From NCBI RefSeq assembly GCF_016765615.1, contig NZ_JAESWA010000022.1, positions 1,017,542-1,081,541 of the forward strand: DNA of 64,000 nt, given 5' to 3'. Under the pieces are notes generated by a model. That model was not told the DNA's origin. It searched no databases and saw only the letters and a program-made list of their open reading frames with translations. Positions 55,415-61,689 of the stretch are shown here, in pieces. Positions within the stretch are counted from its first letter, which is position 1. Each line of letters opens with the position of its first letter. The translations under genes and the position numbers were made by a program. The DNA comes from Clostridium paridis (GTDB taxonomy: Bacteria; Bacillota; Clostridia; Clostridiales; Clostridiaceae).

Positions 55415-56296
55415 TTACTTTTCTATTCTTACTAATTGTTCTTGGTAAACTTCTATCTTCAAATAAGCAACTATATTTTCCATTATCTTTCTAAATTTTA
55501 CTGCTCTAAAGTTTTCATCTAAACATCCATTTTTACATGGTTTTTCTGGGCAAGGTTTATGAGACTTTCTTTCTGGAACTAAGTCTAAATCTTCAATTAC
55601 TCTCTTTTCTTCTTCGTCATCATAATCCCATTCATAGTGAGGTTTTGCTTCCATAAGTTTTCCATCCATAGCTTGGTCATTATCAAATATTCTTGCTTCA
55701 ACTAATCTGCAGAAAGGTCTTTCAATATAAGCTACTTTATCTTCGAATTCTACTTCGCATCTTAATTTTCCAAGATCTTCATGTCCACAACCACATTCAA
55801 TTACTTTATTAAGCATGTTACCACATTTATTATTTCCAAAGAAGTCTATTTCTTTACCAGTTTCTCTATATTCAACTACTGGTTTTTGAAGATATTCTAT
55901 TTCTGTTGCACATCTAAATGGAACCTTAACTGTTGCATGTTTGATTGGTCCAACCATAATCTTTCCATATTCTTCTGGATGACAAGCTACTGCATATTCA
56001 ATATTCTTTTCTATATATCCATTAAGGAATAGCTTCCCATATACTTTTTCTTTATTGCATGGATCCTTCTTGCCACAGTTTACCATTAATTTACATTCTG
56101 TTAAGAATACATTCTTTTTAACTCTTTTAATTTCATATATATCATCGCATAGTTCAATACAAGCTTCCAAGTCAACTTGTATTTCCCTTACAGCTAATAG
56201 TACTGGTACCTTAACAAAAGCTACATCACAAGAAGCCTTTAAGCTACCGTTAGTGCTAGTACACACATGAATATCCTCAGAATATATTTTGTTCAT
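55415..56296 (-). CDS. Cys-rich SPOCS-domain (DUF3794/CsxC-like) spore protein
   Basis: 293 residues with no signal peptide. Two SPOCS/DUF3794-type stretches (KVPVLLAVREIQVDLEACIEL and VKVPFRCATEIEYLQKPVVEY) and many Cys (CNKEK, CGNML, ECGCGHE, CPEKPCKNGC), a composition fit for disulfide-linked coat or exosporium layers. Related to CsxC-type clostridial exosporium proteins by domain and Cys content; exact role unknown. AGGAGG precedes the ATG. Confidence 0.82.
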   Translation of the reverse strand: MNKIYSEDIHVCTSTNGSLKASCDVAFVKVPVLLAVREIQVDLEACIELCDDIYEIKRVKKNVFLTECKLMVNCGKKDPCNKEKVYGKLFLNGYIEKNIEYAVACHPEEYGKIMVGPIKHATVKVPFRCATEIEYLQKPVVEYRETGKEIDFFGNNKCGNMLNKVIECGCGHEDLGKLRCEVEFEDKVAYIERPFCRLVEARIFDNDQAMDGKLMEAKPHYEWDYDDEEEKRVIEDLDLVPERKSHKPCPEKPCKNGCLDENFRAVKFRKIMENIVAYLKIEVYQEQLVRIEK

Positions 56297-56493
56297 TATT
56301 TTTTCCTCCTATATTCGTTAAATATAATATTATATATTACTTAATAACAGTATATTCTTACTAACAATCATTGTTACATCTTTCGACACTTTTTATATAA
56401 TTTATGTAATAAAGAACTTAGAGAATTTTAAATAACTAACCGATTTAAGATGCTTTGCATATAATATATTTAAAGTACTCATAGGAGTGTTAT

Positions 56494-56994
56494 ATGGAGG
56501 AAAGTAAGATAAAAGTTTCTGGATTTTTAACTCCAGAAGAATTAAATAATATTTCGCTATCTCAAGGATCATTATTTCAAGATAAGGATAACTTATTTCT
56601 ATCTCAAAAATCCAATCCATTAAAAGCACTAACCCAAGTAAATATGTCGATGAAAATATTATCTTTTGAAACCATAGAATGTGCAAAGGAAAAACTTCTT
56701 TTCTTTGAAGGAATAAAAAAGTTTAAAATTGAATACAACGATATCCATGATGAACTTGTACAATTGAATAAGAGTGTATCTGTAAATGGTTGTATCAAGG
56801 TTCCACTTAATTTTTATGTCAATGCTCTATATTCACGACTAATAAAAGGTTATTTTTATATAGCAGATAGCTTTACAATTAATTATTACATTTGCTTTTT
56901 TGTAGGATATTCTACATCAAGGAATGAATCTTTAAATAACTCTTCAATATATTCATCAAATAAAAAAAATAGTTCAAATGATGTTTTTAGATAA
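56494..56994 (+). CDS. Small SPOCS-like protein
   Basis: 166 residues. A single weak SPOCS/DUF3794-like domain (about 55-140; LLFFEGIKKFKIEYND then VNGCIKVPLNFYVNA and IADSFTINYY) followed by a Ser/Asn-rich tail. Similarity is by pattern only, but the divergent neighbour is a clear SPOCS gene. AGGAGTG precedes the ATG. Likely a minor spore-coat protein; could be an unrelated small protein. Confidence 0.6.
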   Translation: MEESKIKVSGFLTPEELNNISLSQGSLFQDKDNLFLSQKSNPLKALTQVNMSMKILSFETIECAKEKLLFFEGIKKFKIEYNDIHDELVQLNKSVSVNGCIKVPLNFYVNALYSRLIKGYFYIADSFTINYYICFFVGYSTSRNESLNNSSIYSSNKKNSSNDVFR

Positions 56995-57005
56995 TATTAA
57001 ATACA

Positions 57006-57042
57006 AAAAAGGATATCTATATTTAAATAGATATCCCTTTTT
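57006..57042. terminator. Bidirectional terminator after celB
   Basis: GGATATCTAT (57011-57020) with ATAGATATCC (57027-57036), flanked by AAAAA and CTTTTT, between convergent genes. Confidence 0.9.
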
Positions 57043-57052
57043 ATTAATATTT

Positions 57053-58333
57053 TTAATCTGCTAAACTCTCTTCTGCTTCTCTTGCTAGTTCTTTATCTGC
57101 AGCAACTACAAATGGTAGGTATATAACTGTTCCTACTGCTATTATAATTAATGCAACTAATCCACCTCTAATTGAAGCTGTAGACATTATCGCTCCTAAT
57201 ACTGGAGGCATTGTCCATGGAGCAAGTACGACTATCTTTGGTGCTACATGTAATGCTGTTAATGTATAAGCTATTATTGCAGAAATCATTGGAACTAAGA
57301 TAAATGGTATAAAGTATACTGGATTTAAAACTATTGGCATACCGAAAATAACTGGTTCATTTATATTAAATAATCCTGGTGCAACTCCTAAATTAGCAAT
57401 TGTTTTTTGAGCTTTATTTTTAGATACAATATATATAGCTATGATTAAACTTATTGTTGTACCTGATCCTCCCATGTTTACATAAGAATCTAGGAATTGT
57501 GAGTTTAAAATATTTGGTATATCCTTACCAGCATTAAATGCATCTATATTAGCATTTGTTAGTGGTAATAATAAAGTGTTTATAACTGGAGCAAGTATAT
57601 TTGATCCATGTAATCCAAAGAACCATAATAATTGTTGTAAGAATATTATTACTAGTACCCCTGGTAATGATCCTGCTATACCTGATAATGGCTTTTGAAT
57701 AGTCCAAAATACAGATGCATGTATATCAGTAATATTCCAGATTCCAACAATGTGTTTAAATGCAGTTACAATTATAAGTATAATGATTGATGGTAATAAT
57801 GCTGCGAAAGATTTAGCTACAGCTGGTGGAACCCCATCAGGCATTTTTATAACTAATTTTGGATTTCCTAAAAGTTTTACAAATATAGATGTAACAATAA
57901 GTGCTAATATTAATGAAACGAATAATCCTTGAGTTCCTAAGTATGCATATGGTATTGCCCAATCTAAAGTAGAACCCTTATAAATAATTAATAATGAAGC
58001 AAAAGATACAACTCCAGCTGCTAATCCATCAGACTCGTAGGATTTAGCTAAGCTATATGATGTAGTGAATACTAGTAATAATGACATTATCGCAAATGTA
58101 CCATTCCAGATGTCACCGCCAAAAGTTTTCCAACTCTCACCAAAAGTATTAAGCATAAAATTTTGAAAGAACTGAAGTGGCAAATTGTTTATTAGTACTG
58201 CGAAAGCTCCTGCCATAATAAGTGGCATAATAGCAACAAATCCATCACGTATTGCAACTAAATGTCTTTGTGCACCGATTTTACCTGCTATTGGAATAAA
58301 ATGTTCTTCCATCCAGGCCATAAATTTTTTCAT
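57053..58333 (-). CDS. celB: PTS EIIC permease, lactose/cellobiose family
   Basis: 426 residues, about ten membrane helices. It starts KFMAWMEEHFIPIAGKIGAQRHLVAIRDGFVAIMP, typical of CelB/ChbC permeases (shown here in two parts, 4-23 and 24-38). LHGSNILAPVIN and FNINEPVIFGMPIVLNP hold the substrate-site motifs. It moves a disaccharide across the membrane while the EIIB and EIIA of the neighbouring genes phosphorylate it. It is transcribed apart from them by its own -24/-12 promoter at 58493-58512. AGGGAGG precedes the ATG. Confidence 0.92.
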   Translation of the reverse strand: MKKFMAWMEEHFIPIAGKIGAQRHLVAIRDGFVAIMPLIMAGAFAVLINNLPLQFFQNFMLNTFGESWKTFGGDIWNGTFAIMSLLLVFTTSYSLAKSYESDGLAAGVVSFASLLIIYKGSTLDWAIPYAYLGTQGLFVSLILALIVTSIFVKLLGNPKLVIKMPDGVPPAVAKSFAALLPSIIILIIVTAFKHIVGIWNITDIHASVFWTIQKPLSGIAGSLPGVLVIIFLQQLLWFFGLHGSNILAPVINTLLLPLTNANIDAFNAGKDIPNILNSQFLDSYVNMGGSGTTISLIIAIYIVSKNKAQKTIANLGVAPGLFNINEPVIFGMPIVLNPVYFIPFILVPMISAIIAYTLTALHVAPKIVVLAPWTMPPVLGAIMSTASIRGGLVALIIIAVGTVIYLPFVVAADKELAREAEESLAD

Positions 58334-58492
58334 ATATTATTCCTCCCTTTAAATATATTGTTTTTCCCAGCTATCCAAAGGTATTATTATATTATTTGAT
58401 AATTTCTCATTTCCCTAAGACAGCTAGTACATTTCTTTAATCTGTAATCTGCTAGATTTTATTTTCTATCTAACAACTTTACACTATTATAT

Positions 58493-58512
58493 ATAGCAAT
58501 AGTCATGCCAAG
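58493..58512 (-). promoter_or_regulatory. Sigma-54 (-24/-12) promoter of celB
   Basis: Minus strand CTTGGCAT (58512-58505), 5 bases, TTGCTA (58499-58494): the GG and GC dinucleotides are in the fixed spacing of RpoN promoters. The same form occurs before celA. Confidence 0.82.
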
Positions 58513-58572
58513 TTTAAATACCAAGTTTTCATTGAAAAATGGCTTATTTCTTTACTTATTTAATGATAACTT

Positions 58573-58622
58573 TTACACAGTTATATATACACAGTGTGTA
58601 ACAGAGTGTTTTTTTGTGTAAG
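58573..58622. promoter_or_regulatory. LevR-type upstream activating sequence for celB
   Basis: TTACACA (58573-58579) and CAGTGTGTAA (58592-58601) form an inverted repeat, and a further TGTGTAA lies at 58615-58621. The 10-base CAGTGTGTAA is identical to the half-site before celA, about 60-90 bases upstream of the -24 element in both cases. Confidence 0.7.
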
Positions 58623-58668
58623 TCATGAAGTTATGAATCTCTTATGTATTTAAGTAGTCTAAACAAAA

Positions 58669-58702
58669 ATGAACTCAATATACATTAAGTACATGAGTTC
58701 AT
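58669..58702 (-). terminator. Terminator of the celA-celC-murK-mupG transcript
   Basis: ATGAACTCA (58669-58677) with TGAGTTCAT (58694-58702), 10 bases past the mupG stop. The T tail is modest (ATTTTTGTTT on the minus strand). Confidence 0.75.
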
Positions 58703-58711
58703 ATAAGTATA

Positions 58712-59806
58712 CTATTCTTTTTCTTTAAATCCAAACTTTCCCCAAGGTTCAATATAGTCCAAAAGAAATCTCTCTTCAGGTATTATTTTCGCAACAACAT
58801 TAGTTTTTCCACTATTCTTCATTTCCTTAATCGCAACTTGTAGTTCCCCAGCATATCTTGTATATAAATCTGATTCTATCAAGATATCTCCTGGTTCTAT
58901 ATCAGGAGTATTAAGTGGTGGAAATGGTGTACCCTTATACTTAACTCTACTTTGGGTACTTCTAACTACATAATCTGAAACATCACCTCTACTGAAATGG
59001 AATTCTTCTAAAATTATCTTCTTCTCTATTTCAGATATTCCTTTAGTTAACTCTACTCTAAATTCTAGTTTGTCCCTATTAAGCTTACTTAGTGCTATTA
59101 ATTCTTCCTCTGATGCAAAAGCATTAGCTATAATAACATCATCAATTAATCCTGTAGCCCATAAATGTTTTGCCTGAACTTCAATTGGTAAGTTTCTATG
59201 TTCTTCTAGTGTACATATTCCTTCATTTACAGGCCAAGGGCCATGGTCAGCATTATGTGAATTTACAAATGCTGCTGTTTTAATTCCTAATTCCTTAAAC
59301 TGCTTTGAACATGCAATAAAGTGTTTGTAACTTAACCCAGTATACACATGTGGATAAAAGTTATGACAACCATAAAGATTAGCCATGTTAGGTTTATTAC
59401 TCAAAATATTATCAACATATTTTGTTCCATTACTCATGTTTAGTTCAACTTTTAATCCATATTCATTGAATGTCATAACAGTTTCTTCAAAACCTGAAAA
59501 GCCCATATCAAGTCTTATTCCACTTAAGCCCATTTCCTTAAATACTTTTAAATCTTGTATACTTGCATTTAAATTCTTAAATACAGTTGGATCTAAATCT
59601 GCAATAACTTCCATTCCATGCTTATTCGCAACTTTTAGCATCTTTTTAAATTCATCTACTACTTCTTCTGTGGATTTATCACTTGCAGAAATTAAGCACG
59701 TAAATATTCTGCTAAACCCGTACTTTGCAGCTAAATCGATATATTCTATTATTTTTTCCATTGGAACATGATTGGGATATACTGAAATTCCTAATCTTCT
59801 CATCAT
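58712..59806 (-). CDS. mupG: DUF871 protein, MupG-like 6-phospho-N-acetylmuramidase
   Basis: 364 residues: an N-terminal TIM barrel (about 1-240; GISVYPNHVPMEKIIEYIDL, IADLDPTVF, GIRLDMGFSG, NFYPHVYTGLSYKHF) and a C-terminal cyclophilin-like domain (about 250-360; FHFSRGDVSDYVVRSTQSR, DILIESDLYTRYAGELQV). DUF871 proteins include MupG, which splits MurNAc-6-phosphate-GlcNAc after PTS import. The kinase gene and the PTS genes around it fit that role. Two ATG codons follow AAGGGTAAA; the second (59803) has the better spacing. Confidence 0.85.
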   Translation of the reverse strand: MMRRLGISVYPNHVPMEKIIEYIDLAAKYGFSRIFTCLISASDKSTEEVVDEFKKMLKVANKHGMEVIADLDPTVFKNLNASIQDLKVFKEMGLSGIRLDMGFSGFEETVMTFNEYGLKVELNMSNGTKYVDNILSNKPNMANLYGCHNFYPHVYTGLSYKHFIACSKQFKELGIKTAAFVNSHNADHGPWPVNEGICTLEEHRNLPIEVQAKHLWATGLIDDVIIANAFASEEELIALSKLNRDKLEFRVELTKGISEIEKKIILEEFHFSRGDVSDYVVRSTQSRVKYKGTPFPPLNTPDIEPGDILIESDLYTRYAGELQVAIKEMKNSGKTNVVAKIIPEERFLLDYIEPWGKFGFKEKE

Positions 59807-59825
59807 TTTACCCTTCTTTCAAAAA

Positions 59826-60716
59826 TTACTTTTCTTTAATATATAAATAATATGCACCTTTTGCAGGTGATACTTCTTCATCTACAAAGGCTATAATATT
59901 TGCATTCTTATTTAAATACTCTTCGAATGTTTCTCTAAGTATTTTTGATTTTTTTAGCACTCCTCCAACTATTCCTATACTTGCACTTTGAAATCCTAAT
60001 TTTTTATATACCCTCTCAGTAGTTTTAGCTATTGCTAAACCTTCTGACTTTAAGATATCAATTGCAATCTTATCTCCTAAATCAGCTCTTTTAGAAACTA
60101 TAGGAGTAATTGAAGCTACTTCATCCTTAGTGTTTGAATATACAAAACCAATTATTTCATCAACCTTTTTCATTTTTAGACTTTCTAATATTTCTTTTGA
60201 AAGTTCACTCATCTCTATACCAAAATCGTTTTCGTAAATCATATTCTTAAATGCTTCTATAGCTATTTTGTAAGCGCTGCCTTCGTCTCCTAGAAGGTTA
60301 CCCCAGCCTCCACATCTAGCTTCTTTTCCGTTCTTAATTCCAAAAGCTACCGAACCAGTACCTGCAATGGTGAGAACTCCATCTTCACCTTTAAGTAATG
60401 CCTTAAGTGCTAACTCACCATCATTCATTACAGTTGAATCAATGCACAATTCTTTTTTTATTCTCTCTTGTACGATTTTAGCGTTATCATCTACTTCTGC
60501 TCCAGCTAAGCCTAAGTATAGTCCTTTTAACCCTTCTATGCCATAAGTCTCAACTACTTGCTTTATTGCATTAATTATATTATTTAATGCCTCTTCTTCC
60601 CCATTAAGTAAGTTACCGAAGCCAGTTACTGCACTTGTAATAGCTTCACCATTAAGATCATAGGCAACTGCTTCTGTTTTAGTTCCTCCGCCATCAATCC
60701 CAATTACATATTCCAT
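59826..60716 (-). CDS. murK: BadF/NagK-type amino-sugar kinase (MurK-like)
   Basis: 296 residues of the ASKHA BadF/BcrA family. It starts YVIGIDGGGTKTEAVAYD with the phosphate-1 loop, has GVLTIAGTGSVAFGI and GGWGNLLGDEGSAYKIA, and the adenosine motif IGIVGGVLKKS. C. acetobutylicum MurK, an N-acetylmuramate/GlcNAc kinase, is of this family and size. It would phosphorylate GlcNAc or MurNAc released by the MupG-like enzyme next to it. AAGAGG precedes the ATG; 19 bases separate it from mupG. Confidence 0.85.
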   Translation of the reverse strand: MEYVIGIDGGGTKTEAVAYDLNGEAITSAVTGFGNLLNGEEEALNNIINAIKQVVETYGIEGLKGLYLGLAGAEVDDNAKIVQERIKKELCIDSTVMNDGELALKALLKGEDGVLTIAGTGSVAFGIKNGKEARCGGWGNLLGDEGSAYKIAIEAFKNMIYENDFGIEMSELSKEILESLKMKKVDEIIGFVYSNTKDEVASITPIVSKRADLGDKIAIDILKSEGLAIAKTTERVYKKLGFQSASIGIVGGVLKKSKILRETFEEYLNKNANIIAFVDEEVSPAKGAYYLYIKEK

Positions 60717-60754
60717 AGTAATACCTCTTTTCTTCTAAATATAAATCATTAACC

Positions 60755-60817
60755 CTAGATTATAAAAGTATTACTCTCATATAAAAACAATATAAGTTTC
60801 TTACTTTTATAGTCTAG
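60755..60817 (-). promoter_or_regulatory. Long hairpin between celC and murK
   Basis: CTAGATTATAAAAGTA (60755-60770) pairs with TACTTTTATAGTCTAG (60802-60817), one mismatch in 16. The stem includes the celC stop codon. No T tail, so it more likely stabilises or processes the mRNA than ends it. Confidence 0.55.
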
Positions 60818-61103
60818 TGTAAACTTCTATTATCTCATTAGCCAAATCTTTTAATGTCATTGTTGTCATTAGATGATCTTGAGCGTGAATTAGAAGTAGC
60901 GAAAATTCAGCTTTTTGTCCTGCTGCTTCTCCTTGAATTAAGCTTGTTTGAGCATTATGAGCATGTCCCAACTCTTCATTTGCTTTTACTATTAATTCAT
61001 TTGCTTCTTCAAAATTTCCTTCTTTAGCTGCTTGAATAGCTTCCATTGAGTAACTTCTTGCTTCTCCACTATGCATAATTAAGTTTAATATTATTTCTTC
61101 CAT
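60807..61103 (-). CDS. celC: PTS EIIA, lactose/cellobiose family
   Basis: 98 residues, three-helix bundle. Phospho-accepting His73 in LLIHAQDHLMT, Asp76 as the metal ligand. It takes phosphate from HPr and passes it to the EIIB. Second gene after celA; a hairpin lies in the gap before it. Confidence 0.94.
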   Translation of the reverse strand: MEEIILNLIMHSGEARSYSMEAIQAAKEGNFEEANELIVKANEELGHAHNAQTSLIQGEAAGQKAEFSLLLIHAQDHLMTTMTLKDLANEIIEVYTRL

Positions 61104-61151
61104 TTTACTTCCATCCTTCCCTAATGTCTACTGTAAATATTTCTAACGAGA

Positions 61152-61176
61152 TAAAGACGTCTGAAAGACGCCTTTA
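61152..61176 (-). promoter_or_regulatory. Hairpin between celA and celC
   Basis: TAAAGACGTC (61152-61161) and GACGCCTTTA (61167-61176) form a 9 of 10 bp stem 11 bases after the celA stop. No T tail on the minus strand; a likely processing or attenuation element. Confidence 0.55.
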
Positions 61177-61186
61177 TTAAATTTAT

Positions 61187-61492
61187 TTAACTTAGCTTAT
61201 CCAATGCAAATTTAAGAACTTTAGCACCATTCATAGTTCCATAGTCAATAGTATTTATAACATCTACTGGAACTCCCTTTGGCTCCATCTTAGCCTTAAG
61301 TTTATTTAATAAAAATCTAACTTGAGGTCCTAATAATAATATATCTATTTGGTCTTCATAATTTCTAAGTTCTGATTCTGCCACTGCATTTATCCATACT
61401 TCAATACCTTGCTCTTTTGCAGCAGCTTGCATTTTTGAAACTAGTAGACTTGTTGACATACCTGCTGAACATATTAACAAAATTCTTTTCAT
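61187..61492 (-). CDS. celA: PTS EIIB, lactose/cellobiose family
   Basis: 101 residues. Phospho-Cys8 in the loop [13 protein letters not shown], then the Rossmann-like body ending [16 protein letters not shown]. It hands phosphate to the sugar carried by the celB permease. AAGGAGG precedes the ATG. First gene of the sigma-54 dependent operon. Confidence 0.94.
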   Translation of the reverse strand: MKRILLICSAGMSTSLLVSKMQAAAKEQGIEVWINAVAESELRNYEDQIDILLLGPQVRFLLNKLKAKMEPKGVPVDVINTIDYGTMNGAKVLKFALDKLS

Positions 61493-61558
61493 GTCTTACT
61501 CCTCCTTATAAACTGTGATCTAAGATTCTATAAATTAATTACCATTACACAAATTATA

Positions 61559-61577
61559 AAGCAAGTTCCATGCCAAA
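61559..61577 (-). promoter_or_regulatory. Sigma-54 (-24/-12) promoter of celA
   Basis: Minus strand TTGGCAT (61576-61570), GGAAC, TTGCTTT: TGGCAt-N5-TTGC with correct spacing. It lies about 70 bases before the celA ATG, and the LevR-type activator gene is directly upstream. Confidence 0.88.
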
Positions 61578-61635
61578 TATCTTCAAATTCAATTTCATAA
61601 AGAATATAGATATTCTGCCAGTTTAGAAGCTTTTC

Positions 61636-61661
61636 CAGTGTGTAAGATGGTTTACACACTG
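61636..61661. promoter_or_regulatory. Enhancer-like inverted repeat upstream of celA (activator site)
   Basis: CAGTGTGTAA (61636-61645), 6 bases, TTACACACTG (61652-61661): a perfect 10-bp inverted repeat about 60 bases upstream of the -24 element. It fits a bacterial enhancer-binding protein site, and shares its half-site with the celB control region. Confidence 0.78.
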
Positions 61662-61689
61662 AAAAAGACATTAAATACACAGACTCATT

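Larger units (their letters stand above)
58334..58711. other. 378-base control region upstream of celB
   Basis: It carries, in minus-strand order, the mupG terminator (58669-58702), enhancer-like TGTGTAA repeats (58573-58622), and the sigma-54 promoter (58493-58512), followed by a leader of about 150 bases to celB. No ORF. Confidence 0.75.

Noticed and set aside
56402-56686. 94-codon minus-strand frame opposite the small SPOCS-like gene
   Set aside because: It overlaps a plus-strand gene that has a good ribosome site and a recognisable pattern; the opposite frame has neither.
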